In this document: one piece after another, positions 1-6,931 of the stretch
How positions within the stretch are numbered: the first letter of the stretch is position 1
Layout of the letters: each line of letters begins with the position of its first letter
Assembly: GCA_023434095.1 (NCBI GenBank)
Contig: JAEYTJ010000199.1
Coordinates: forward strand, 1-10,236
Direction of reading: 5' to 3'
Origin: Pseudomonadota bacterium
GTDB taxonomy: Bacteria; Pseudomonadota; Alphaproteobacteria; Rhizobiales; Xanthobacteraceae
DNA length: 10,236 nucleotides
Translations under genes and position numbers: made by a program
The notes under the pieces: generated by a model
Databases searched by the model: none
Told to the model about the DNA's origin: nothing
Seen by the model: the letters and a program-made list of their open reading frames with translations, nothing else

Positions 1-987
1 CGCCGGGGCGCCGGCCGGCACGATCTTCGGGCGGATGCCGGCATAGCCGGGATTGAGTGCCCCGTCGGGCAGCGCCGGCCAGTAGCGGCGGATGGCGGCA
101 TAGAACGCGTCGCCGCGCGCGGGATCGACGGTATAGTCGGGCGCGTCGATCCACTCGGTGTCCGGCCCGAAGCGGGCCTGCCCGCCGAGATCGAGCGTCA
201 GGTGCACGCCGAGACCCGCCTGTTCCGGCACCGGATAGATCAGCCGGGTGAACGGCGCGCGGCCGGACAGGGTGAAATAGGAGCCCTTGCAGTAATAGGC
301 GGGCGGGATCGCCTCGGCGGGCATGCCGTCGAGCGCCCGCGCGAGCGGCACGGCGCCATGGCCGGCGGCATTGACGAACGTCGTGCAGGACAGCCGCATC
401 GGCTCGGCGCCGCCGATTTCGAGGCTTATCCCGTGCGCCGTCACCTCGCCGCGAAGGACCGGCGCGTTGAAGGCGATCATGCCGCCGGCGTCTTCGAGGT
501 CGCCGCGCAAGGCGAGCATCAGCGCGTGGCTGTCGACGATGCCGGTGGAGGGTGAGAGCAGGGCCGCCTCGGCATTCAGCGCGGGTTCCAGCGCTCGCGC
601 CTGCACGCCGGTCAGCTTCTGGAGATCGGTGACGCCGCAGGCGCGGGCATGGGCGTCGATGGCGGCGAGCCTGTCCGTTTCCGCCGCACTGGTGGCGACG
701 ATGAGCTTGCCGGCGCGGCGGTGAGGGATCCCCCGCTCGCCGCAATAGGCGTAGAGCGCCGCGCGCCCCTCGACGCAGAGCCGCGCCTTCAGCGTGTCCG
801 GCGCGTAATAGATGCCGGCATGGATCACCTCGCTGTTGCGCGCGGAGGTGTCGGAGCCGACGAGGCCGGTGGCCTCCAGCACCAGCACGTCGCGGCCCTT
901 GAGCGCGAGCGCGCGGGCGATGGCAAGGCCGACCACGCCGGCCCCGGCGACCACGCAGTCGACGGCATTTTCCTCAAGGCTGTTCAT
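1..987 (-). CDS. FAD-dependent oxidoreductase, L-2-hydroxyglutarate dehydrogenase family (3' end cut by window)
   Basis: The gene starts at ATG 985-987 and is open to base 1, giving 329 residues with no stop. Family members are about 365-370 residues, so roughly the last 40 are missing. The N-terminus carries a Rossmann FAD-binding motif, GAGVVG at residues 15-20, followed by an acidic end of strand 2 (LVLEA, 35-39). Family-like signatures are HAGIYY (56-61), KGSYF (234-238), YPVPE followed by GLGVHLTLD (251-266), and GIRPK (317-321). This is the DAO/LhgO-type fold, whose members oxidise L-2-hydroxyglutarate to 2-oxoglutarate and pass electrons to the quinone pool or another acceptor. Exact substrate is inferred, because related members act on other 2-hydroxy acids or amino acids. 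It lies only 6 bp after the stop of the upstream sensor kinase, so the two are probably cotranscribed and may be translationally coupled. Its own ribosome-binding site is weak. Confidence 0.85.
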   Translation of the reverse strand, partial: MNSLEENAVDCVVAGAGVVGLAIARALALKGRDVLVLEATGLVGSDTSARNSEVIHAGIYYAPDTLKARLCVEGRAALYAYCGERGIPHRRAGKLIVATSAAETDRLAAIDAHARACGVTDLQKLTGVQARALEPALNAEAALLSPSTGIVDSHALMLALRGDLEDAGGMIAFNAPVLRGEVTAHGISLEIGGAEPMRLSCTTFVNAAGHGAVPLARALDGMPAEAIPPAYYCKGSYFTLSGRAPFTRLIYPVPEQAGLGVHLTLDLGGQARFGPDTEWIDAPDYTVDPARGDAFYAAIRRYWPALPDGALNPGYAGIRPKIVPAGAPA

Positions 988-993
988 GGCAGG

Positions 994-3309
994 CTACTCG
1001 GCGGCGGAAACGCGGCCGGTACGGTATTGCAGCGCCGGGCGCCCATTCAAGGGCAGGCGGATGACGACCGTGGTGCCCACGCCCTCGGAGGAGCGGATGC
1101 GCATCGAGCCGCCATGCAGTTCGACCAGCGACTTGGCGATGGCGAGGCCGAGGCCTGAGCCCTTGTGGGTCTTGGTGAACTGGCTTTCCACCTGCTCGAA
1201 CGGGCGGCCGATCTTGGCCAGCGCGCTCTTGGCGATGCCGATGCCACTGTCCTCGATGACCAGCAGCGCTGCATGCTTGGAACGGCGCGTCCGCAGGCTG
1301 ACACGACCCTCCTCGGGGGTGAACTTGATGGCGTTGGAGAGCAGGTTGAGGGTGATCTGCTTGAGGGCCCGCTTGTCGGCCTCCACCGCGACGGCGGCAT
1401 CGGATTCGTCGACGATGGTGAGCTGCTTCTCCGCCGCCCGCACCGACATGACGCGGATGGCATCGGCCACCACCTCGTCGAGGCGTACCGACTGGAGGTT
1501 GAGCTGCACGCGGCCGGCCTCGATGCGCGACATGTCGAGGATGTCGTTGATGACGTCGAGCAGGTAGCGGCCGGAATCGCGGATGTCGCGGCAGTACTCG
1601 TTGTACTTGTCGTTGCCGAGCGGGCCGAACAGGCCGCTTTCCATCAGTTCGGAGAAGCCGATGATGGCGTTGAGCGGGGTGCGCAGCTCGTGGCTCATAT
1701 TGGCGAGGAATTCGGACTTGGCGCGGTTGGCGTCCTCGGCCTTGGTTTTCTCGTCGGCGTAGTTCTGCGCCAGCTCGGCGAGCTGGAGCGCCTGCAGCTC
1801 AAGCGTCTGCTGCGATTTGCGCAGATCGGCGACCAGTGCCATCAGCCGCTTCTCGCTTTCCATCAGGCGCTCTTCATGGCGCTTGAGGGCGGTGATGTCG
1901 GTTCCGACCGAGACGTAGCCGCCATCCTTGGTGCGGCGCTCGGCCACTTTCAGCCAGCGTCCGCCTTCCAGCTGCGCCTCGAAGGCGCGGGCGCCTTCCT
2001 CCGGCCGGTCTTCCGTGCGGAGCGGAATGCGCACCACCGGCTGGCGGGCCAGCGAGGCGATGGTCTCGAACTCGGTGCCCTGTACCACATGGGCGTCGCC
2101 GATGCCGTAGAGCGACTGGAAGCGCGAATTGCACAGCACCAGCCGGTTCGCCGCGTCCCACAGCACGAAGGATTCGGAAATGCTCTCGATGGCGTCGCGC
2201 AGGCGCATGTCGGCGGTGGCGGTGCGCTCGGCCAGCCGGCGCTCCTCGGTCACGTCCACCGCGATGCCGACCAGATGCGGCGGCTCGCCATTGTGCTGGG
2301 GAACGACCTCGGCGCGGGCGCGCAGCCAGACCCAGTGGCCGTCGGCGTGCTTCATGCGGAACACCCGGTCGATGGTGCGGCCGGGCTTGTCGGCGATCTC
2401 GCGGGCGATGTCATAGAGGTTGGTGTCGTCGGGGTGGACGAGGCTCGCCACCTCGCCGAAGGAAATCAGGTCCTCGCGCGGCTCGTGGCCGAGCATCTCG
2501 AACATCGATTCCGACCAGAACATGCGGCCCCGGCCCATATCCCAGTCCCACAGGCCGCAGCGGCCGCGGGACAGGGCGGTGTCGATGCGGGCGCGCACCG
2601 TCTCGTAGATGCCATCGGCCTCGCGGGCCCGCGTCGCCTGCCAGTGGAAGGCGAAGCCGAGGATCAGCAGCACGGCGCCGGTGGTGGAGAGCAGGGTGAC
2701 GGTGAGGACGGTGTCGGAGCGCCAGGTCGACAGGGCGCCGGCGAGCGGCTGCACCACCACCAGTTGAAGGGCGCCATTGGGCAGGTTTCGCACGGTGGCG
2801 AGGGCGGCGCTGCCGTCCGGCATCACCACGTCGAGCACGCCGGCATTCTCGGCGAAGATGGTGAGCGCCTGGGTGTTGGCGAGAAGCTGGCTGATCTGGT
2901 CGGCGGCGGTGGCCGCCTCGTCATGGGTGGCGAGGATCTTGCCGTTGGCGTCGATCAGGCCGTAGCGCCGGCCGTCCTCGGCGGCGCGCGGCGGCAGGCT
3001 GTTTTTCAGCAGTGCGTCGGGCGTCGCGGCGCCGGCGGGCTGGCGGCCAGCCTCGCTCGCAATGGCGGCGGCGAACAGCGCGAGTTCGTCCTTGGCATTG
3101 GCGATGGCGTCGGCGCGATAGGCGTGGATCTGCACGATCGCGGCGATGGCGACCGAGGCGATGAACGCCACGATCAACGCCGGCACCGCCTTGCGCATGA
3201 AGGGCTCGGCGTCGACCAATCGCTGATAAGCAGGTCGCGCCACGCTGCGTGCAAGCCCTCTCATGGCTTGTACGCGCACGGACGCGCCTGCAGCGTTGGC
3301 GCGCGCCAT
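994..3309 (-). CDS. Membrane-bound PAS sensor histidine kinase, PleC/DivJ-type DHp domain
   Basis: The protein has 771 residues from ATG 3309. This start has an excellent ribosome-binding site (GGGGGAGG, 6 nt upstream). A TTG at 3333 is in frame but less likely. Two membrane helices (about 42-64 and 200-221) flank an extracytoplasmic sensor region of about 135 residues with no recognised fold. A first PAS/PAC unit (about 245-357), a second PAS (about 365-475) and a coiled-coil linker (about 478-530) follow. The HisKA dimerisation domain has phospho-acceptor His540 in HELRTPLN. The ATPase domain has N659 in the N box, DSGIG at 687-691 and GSGLGLAI at 717-724. The helix after His540 (FGPLG, KYNEYC, ILDMSRIEAG) resembles alphaproteobacterial cell-cycle kinases of the PleC/DivJ/PdhS group, which act on DivK and PleD. 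No response regulator is adjacent, which also fits an orphan cell-cycle kinase. Kinase identity is firm; the PleC-type role is inference. Confidence 0.93.
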   Translation of the reverse strand: MARANAAGASVRVQAMRGLARSVARPAYQRLVDAEPFMRKAVPALIVAFIASVAIAAIVQIHAYRADAIANAKDELALFAAAIASEAGRQPAGAATPDALLKNSLPPRAAEDGRRYGLIDANGKILATHDEAATAADQISQLLANTQALTIFAENAGVLDVVMPDGSAALATVRNLPNGALQLVVVQPLAGALSTWRSDTVLTVTLLSTTGAVLLILGFAFHWQATRAREADGIYETVRARIDTALSRGRCGLWDWDMGRGRMFWSESMFEMLGHEPREDLISFGEVASLVHPDDTNLYDIAREIADKPGRTIDRVFRMKHADGHWVWLRARAEVVPQHNGEPPHLVGIAVDVTEERRLAERTATADMRLRDAIESISESFVLWDAANRLVLCNSRFQSLYGIGDAHVVQGTEFETIASLARQPVVRIPLRTEDRPEEGARAFEAQLEGGRWLKVAERRTKDGGYVSVGTDITALKRHEERLMESEKRLMALVADLRKSQQTLELQALQLAELAQNYADEKTKAEDANRAKSEFLANMSHELRTPLNAIIGFSELMESGLFGPLGNDKYNEYCRDIRDSGRYLLDVINDILDMSRIEAGRVQLNLQSVRLDEVVADAIRVMSVRAAEKQLTIVDESDAAVAVEADKRALKQITLNLLSNAIKFTPEEGRVSLRTRRSKHAALLVIEDSGIGIAKSALAKIGRPFEQVESQFTKTHKGSGLGLAIAKSLVELHGGSMRIRSSEGVGTTVVIRLPLNGRPALQYRTGRVSAAE

Positions 3310-3315
3310 CGCCGG

Positions 3316-3323
3316 CCTCCCCC
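3316..3323 (-). promoter_or_regulatory. Ribosome-binding site that fixes the histidine kinase start
   Basis: On the minus strand this reads GGGGGAGG, followed by six bases and then ATG at 3309. The purine-rich match to the 16S rRNA tail at ideal spacing favours ATG 3309 over the in-frame TTG at 3333. The TTG would add eight residues and would place this site inside the coding region. Confidence 0.7.
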
Positions 3324-3376
3324 GAAGTCCCAAAACCCGTTCCCAGTACGACAGGAGCGATGTGCCGCATCTCTCC

Positions 3377-3445
3377 GAATCACTCCGATTTGAATCGAAC
3401 CGACCCCTCCCTGTCCAGAGTCCGGGGGAGTCAAGTTAACGATTC
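3377..3445. promoter_or_regulatory. Cluster of five GANTC (CcrM-type) sites in the kinase/fae divergent intergenic region
   Basis: GANTC occurs at 3377-3381 (GAATC), 3392-3396 (GAATC), 3418-3422 (GAGTC), 3428-3432 (GAGTC) and 3441-3445 (GATTC). That is five sites in 69 bp. By eye I find only about eight others in the remaining 10 kb, scattered singly. A 12-bp perfect inverted repeat, CGATTTGAATCG (3386-3397), overlaps the second site. A TTAAC (3436-3440), resembling one CtrA half-site, lies next to the last. In Alphaproteobacteria GANTC is methylated by CcrM and read by GcrA at cell-cycle promoters. A cluster upstream of a PleC/DivJ-like kinase fits that logic. The sites are seen directly; the regulation is inferred. 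Confidence 0.55.
3388..3417 (-). promoter_or_regulatory. Candidate sigma-70-like promoter for the histidine kinase
   Basis: On the minus strand TGGACA (3412-3417, five of six matches to TTGACA) is followed by 18 bases and TCAAAT (3388-3393, four of six matches to TATAAT). One GANTC site overlaps the -10 element and another abuts the -35 element. It lies about 80 bp upstream of the kinase ATG. The -10 match is modest, so this is a candidate only. Confidence 0.3.
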
Positions 3446-3561
3446 AGCAACCTGAAAGGGTGGAGCGGGTGCCAGGGTGTGGCGCGCCCGGACAAGCGGG
3501 GTGACGCCTGCCGACAACCACGCCGCATGGACGCCGCGCGGGCGCTGGTGCTAAGCGGTTT

Positions 3562-3578
3562 CACCCGGTTTGCGGGTG
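3562..3578 (+). other. Small hairpin in the fae leader
   Basis: CACCCG (3562-3567) and CGGGTG (3573-3578) are perfect inverted arms of 6 bp around a 5-nt loop. The hairpin ends 23 nt before the fae start and just upstream of the purine-rich ribosome-binding region AAAGAAAGAGG. It could stabilise or modulate the leader, or be chance in GC-rich DNA. I see no riboswitch-like architecture and no convincing plus-strand promoter between 3446 and 3601. Confidence 0.25.
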
Positions 3579-3601
3579 GCGGCAGAAAGAAAGAGGTTCA
3601 C

Positions 3602-4141
3602 ATGAGCGACATCTGGTTCCGCACCGGCGAGGCGACCGTTCTCGCCGCCGACGGGCAGTTCACCGACGCGATGCCGGAAGTGCTGATCGGCTCGGTGCGC
3701 GGTCCCGCCGGGCATGCCTTCGCCTCCATGATGGGGCAGGTGCAGGGACACACCCGCATGTTCGTGGTGCGCGACCTGAACCAGCAGGTGCGCCCGGCGA
3801 CGATGATGACCACCAAGGCCACCATCCACACGCTGGAATATGTCGATCTGCTCGGCGGCGTGGTGCAGGGCGCCATCGGCGACGCGATCGTCGACGCACT
3901 GGCCGAAGGCATCCTGCCGAAGGACCAGGCGGACGAGCTGTGCATGATCGTGATGGTGTGGCTCGACCCCCGCTGCGCCGAGGACGCCAACCTCGACAAG
4001 GCCGACCTCTACCGCACCAATTACGAGGCGATGAAGCTGGCGCTGGAGCGCGCGATGACCGGCAAGCCGACGGTCGACGAGCTGATCGCCAACCGCAAGA
4101 CGGTCAAGCACTACGCGCTCGACGGCGTGGTCGAGTACTGA
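3602..4141 (+). CDS. Formaldehyde-activating enzyme (Fae) paralogue lacking the catalytic histidine
   Basis: The protein has 179 residues. ATG 3602 is chosen because an AGAGG ribosome-binding site lies 6 nt upstream and because Fae similarity begins at residue 8 (TGEA). Canonical Fae (about 170 residues) condenses formaldehyde with H4MPT to methylene-H4MPT. Diagnostic matches to Fae are LIG (28-30), GPAGHAF (34-40), TTKATI (70-75), AEGILP (101-106) and TNYEAMKLAL (139-148). Aligned from memory with Methylobacterium extorquens Fae, the substrate-contacting Lys, Thr and Gln are kept as K72, T74 and Q89. The proposed proton-donor His is replaced by Met24, however, and the nearby Asp by Glu26. 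There is also a short insertion around residues 122-136. This resembles the fae2/fae3-type paralogues known in methylotrophs rather than the main enzyme. It may bind pterin or formaldehyde adducts without full catalysis. It stands alone, divergent from the sensor kinase and convergent with pepN. Confidence 0.88.
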   Translation: MSDIWFRTGEATVLAADGQFTDAMPEVLIGSVRGPAGHAFASMMGQVQGHTRMFVVRDLNQQVRPATMMTTKATIHTLEYVDLLGGVVQGAIGDAIVDALAEGILPKDQADELCMIVMVWLDPRCAEDANLDKADLYRTNYEAMKLALERAMTGKPTVDELIANRKTVKHYALDGVVEY

Positions 4142-4151
4142 GCCGCGACGT

Positions 4152-4184
4152 CCCGCGTCGTCCCGCCCGCCGGGATGACGCGGG
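4152..4184 (+). terminator. Long GC-rich hairpin between the convergent fae-like gene and pepN
   Basis: Arms 4152-4165 and 4171-4184 form a 14-bp stem with a 5-nt loop. The single imperfection (4160/4176) is a G-U wobble in the plus-strand RNA but an A-C mismatch in the minus-strand RNA. The hairpin begins 10 nt after the fae-like stop and ends 11 nt before the pepN stop. It therefore probably ends or protects both transcripts, and best the plus-strand one. There is no T-tract on either side, so it is not a textbook intrinsic terminator. The GGGATGACG-type stem resembles dispersed palindromes of Hyphomicrobiales genomes and might be one. Confidence 0.6.
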
Positions 4185-4195
4185 GAGGGCGGGCC

Positions 4196-6844
4196 TCACT
4201 CCAGCGAGCGGCCGACGATGTCGCTCGCATCGGGCGACAGGCCGGGCTTGGCGGCGACGCGCCGCAGCGCCGTTTCGGCGGAGGCCCGCCGCACCGGCTC
4301 CAGCGAGCGCCAGCTCTTGAAGGCGGCGAGCAGCCGGGCGGCGAGCTGCGGGTTGCGCCCGTCTATGTCGATGACCGCGTCGGCGACCAGCGCATGGCCG
4401 GCGCCGTCGGCGCGGTGGAACTGCGTGGGGTTGAGCCCGGCGAAGCTGCCGATGAGCGCGCGCACGCGGTTGGGGTTGGTCCAGGCGAAGGCCGGGTGGC
4501 GGGTGAGCCCGCGCACCCTTTCCAGCGCTTGCGGCTCCGCGATCTGCGCCTGCAGGGCGAGCCATTTGTCGACCACCAGAGGATCGTCGCGGAACCGCTC
4601 ATGGAAGGCGGCCAGCGCCGGCTCGCGCGCCTGCGGCGCCGCATGGGCGAGCACCGCGAGGGCAAAGAAGCGGTCGGTCATGTTGTCGGCGGTCTCGAAA
4701 TGCGCCTGCGCCCGCGCAAGCGCTTCCGGCGTGCCGCCGGCGGCGAGAAGATCGAGGCAGGCGTTGCGCAGGGCGCGCCGGCCGGCCGAGCCCGCGTCCG
4801 GGGAATAGGCGCCGGAGGGGGCGTGGCCGGCATAGGCTGCTTCCAGCGCCGGCGCCAGCACTGCGCTCACCGTCCGGCGCAGGCGGGTACGGGCGAGATG
4901 GATGGCGTCCGGGTCCACATCCGCGCCGATTTCGCGGGCGACGTCCGCCTCTGAGGGGATCGACAGGGTCTGCGCCACGAAGGCCGGGTCCAGTGCACCG
5001 TCCTCCAGCGTCGCCCCGAGCGCCTCGACGAGCGCGTTCGGCGCCGGCAGGTTGCCCCCCTCGCGCACCGCGGCGGTTGCCGCCACGAGATGGGCGAGGG
5101 CGATGGTCTGGGCGGCGTCGAAGCGGTTGAACGGGTCGCCGTCATGGCGGGCGAGGAACAGCAGATCGGCGGTGGTAAGGTCGCTCGACAGCTTCACCGG
5201 CGCCGAGAAGCCGCGATTGAGCGAGGGCACCGGCCGCTCGGCGATGTCGCGGAAGACGAAGCTGTGGCGCGGCTCGGTGATGCGCAGCACGCCCCGCTCG
5301 GCATTGCTGCCGTCGTCGAGGGTGAGCGGCAGGTCGCGGCCGTCCGGTCCGACCAGCCCGATGGCGAGCGGAATGACCATGGGCTGCTTCTCGTCCTGCC
5401 CCGGCGTGGCCGCCAGCGTCTGCGCCACGTCGAGCCGGTAGCGGCGCCCCGCCTCGTCCCAGCTGCCGCTGACGGCGAGCTGCGGGGTGCCGGACTGGGC
5501 GTACCAGAGGGCAAACTGGGTCAAGTCGACGCCATTGGCATCGGCGAAGCAGGCGAGGAAGTCCTCCACCGTCGCGGCGTCGCCGTCATGGCGGTCGAGA
5601 TAAAGGTCCATGCCGGTGCGGAAGCCTTCGTCGCCGAGCAGGGTTTTCAGCATCCGCACCACTTCCGCCCCCTTTTCATAGACGGTGGCGGTGTAGAAGT
5701 TGTTGATCTCGCGATAGCTGGACGGGCGCACCGGATGTGCCAGCGGGCCCGCATCCTCGGGGAACTGGTGGGATTTCAGCAGTCGGACATCGCTGATGCG
5801 CTTGACCGGGCGCGAGCGCGCATCGGCGGAGAATTCCTGATCGCGGAAGACGGTGAGCCCTTCCTTGAGGCAGAGCTGGAACCAGTCGCGGCAGGTGATG
5901 CGGTTGCCTGTCCAGTTGTGGAAATATTCATGGGCGATGATCGTCTCGATATTGGCGTAGTCGGCATCGGTGGCGGTCTGCGGGCTGGCGAGGACGTATT
6001 TGTCGTTGAAGATGTTGAGACCCTTGTTCTCCATCGCCCCCATGTTGAAATCGGCCACCGCGACGATGTTGAACACGTCGAGGTCGTACTCGCAGCCGAA
6101 CACCTCCTCGTCCCAGCGCATGGAGCGCTTGAGCGCGTTCATGGCGTAGCCCGCACGCTCGGTCTTGCCGGGCTCGACATAGATGCCGAGCTCGACGCTG
6201 CGGCCCGTGGCGGTGACGAACGCGTCGGTGATGCGGTCGAGCCGGCCGCCGACCAGCGCGAAGAGGTAGCAGGGCTTCGGCCACGGGTCGTGCCACACGG
6301 CGTAATGGCGGCTGGTGCCTTCCACCGGCCCGCTCTCCACCGGGTTGCCGTTGCCGAGCAGGACCGGCGCCTCCGCGCGCTCGGCCTCGATGCGGGTGGT
6401 GTAGACGGCGAGCACGTCCGGCCGGTCCGGGAAGAAGGTGATGCGGCGGAAGCCCTCGGCTTCGCATTGGGTGCAATAGGTGCCGCTGGAGCGGTAGAGG
6501 CCCATCAGCTTGGTATTGGAGGTGGGGTTCACCACGGTTTCGATCTCGAGCGTCAGCGCCCGCTGCGGCGGGGCGAGCACGGTCAGCGCCTGCGGAGTGA
6601 CCACATAGGCGGTGCCGGCCAGCGGCGTGCCGTCGAGCGCGAGCGACTTCAGCTGCAGTTCATCGCCATCGAGGACGATCGGCGACCCCTCCCGCCCCTC
6701 CGGATTCGGCCGCATCGCCAGCCGGGCGACGATGCGCGAAGCGGTGGGGTGCAGGTGGACGTCGAGATGCACCGTGTCGACGAGCCAGTCCGGCGGGCGG
6801 TAGTCGCCGAGGCGGACAGGCGGGGGTACGGCATCGCGCGACAT
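4196..6844 (-). CDS. pepN: Aminopeptidase N (M1 family, alanyl aminopeptidase)
   Basis: This zinc metallopeptidase removes N-terminal residues from peptides in the cytoplasm. It has 882 residues against 870 in E. coli PepN and is collinear with it. The substrate-anchoring TQCEAEG is at 125-131, GAMEN at 269-273 and the zinc site HEYFH at 305-309 (catalytic Glu306). The third zinc ligand is Glu328 in KEGLTVF and the transition-state Tyr is Tyr389. All of these sit 7-8 residues downstream of their E. coli counterparts, so the active site is complete. A four-helix-type C-terminal half follows. There is no signal peptide. The start at ATG 6844 has GGAG six bases upstream. It lies 87 bp after folB on the same strand, so it may be read from the cofactor operon. 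A weak TATTAC (6880-6885, minus strand) could alternatively be its own -10, but I see no good -35. Confidence 0.97.
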   Translation of the reverse strand: MSRDAVPPPVRLGDYRPPDWLVDTVHLDVHLHPTASRIVARLAMRPNPEGREGSPIVLDGDELQLKSLALDGTPLAGTAYVVTPQALTVLAPPQRALTLEIETVVNPTSNTKLMGLYRSSGTYCTQCEAEGFRRITFFPDRPDVLAVYTTRIEAERAEAPVLLGNGNPVESGPVEGTSRHYAVWHDPWPKPCYLFALVGGRLDRITDAFVTATGRSVELGIYVEPGKTERAGYAMNALKRSMRWDEEVFGCEYDLDVFNIVAVADFNMGAMENKGLNIFNDKYVLASPQTATDADYANIETIIAHEYFHNWTGNRITCRDWFQLCLKEGLTVFRDQEFSADARSRPVKRISDVRLLKSHQFPEDAGPLAHPVRPSSYREINNFYTATVYEKGAEVVRMLKTLLGDEGFRTGMDLYLDRHDGDAATVEDFLACFADANGVDLTQFALWYAQSGTPQLAVSGSWDEAGRRYRLDVAQTLAATPGQDEKQPMVIPLAIGLVGPDGRDLPLTLDDGSNAERGVLRITEPRHSFVFRDIAERPVPSLNRGFSAPVKLSSDLTTADLLFLARHDGDPFNRFDAAQTIALAHLVAATAAVREGGNLPAPNALVEALGATLEDGALDPAFVAQTLSIPSEADVAREIGADVDPDAIHLARTRLRRTVSAVLAPALEAAYAGHAPSGAYSPDAGSAGRRALRNACLDLLAAGGTPEALARAQAHFETADNMTDRFFALAVLAHAAPQAREPALAAFHERFRDDPLVVDKWLALQAQIAEPQALERVRGLTRHPAFAWTNPNRVRALIGSFAGLNPTQFHRADGAGHALVADAVIDIDGRNPQLAARLLAAFKSWRSLEPVRRASAETALRRVAAKPGLSPDASDIVGRSLE

Positions 6845-6912
6845 GGTCGACTCCGGGAAGGCGGTGTTGCATTCAAGAGGTAATAGCTCGTGCCCCGCGC
6901 CGGAAGCCCGAC

Positions 6913-6931
6913 GCGCGGTGCCGCACTGCGC
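6913..6931 (-). terminator. Weak hairpin directly after folB
   Basis: Immediately after the folB stop the sequence can fold as GCGC and GTG arms pairing with CAC and GCGC, with one mismatch and a 3-nt loop. No T-tract follows. It could attenuate transcription between folB and pepN, but a short GC-rich hairpin like this can easily be chance. Confidence 0.25.

Noticed and set aside
1165..3393. 742-codon plus-strand open frame opposite the histidine kinase
   Set aside because: It is antisense to a clearly recognisable kinase, has the low-complexity Ala/Gly/Val/His/Asp composition of a mirror frame in high-GC DNA, and shows no known motif.
3436..3450. Full CtrA box (TTAA-N7-TTAA)
   Set aside because: Only one half is present. 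The second half reads GCAA, so I mention TTAAC only as a possible half-site.
3479..3601. 41-residue N-terminal extension of the fae-like protein from a GTG at 3479
   Set aside because: Fae proteins start at the position equivalent to ATG 3602, which has a good ribosome-binding site. The extension is Arg/Ala-rich without family similarity.
5090..6883. 597-codon plus-strand open frame opposite pepN
   Set aside because: It mirrors a complete, motif-verified aminopeptidase N and has no domain signatures. Lack of stops is expected from GC-rich third positions.
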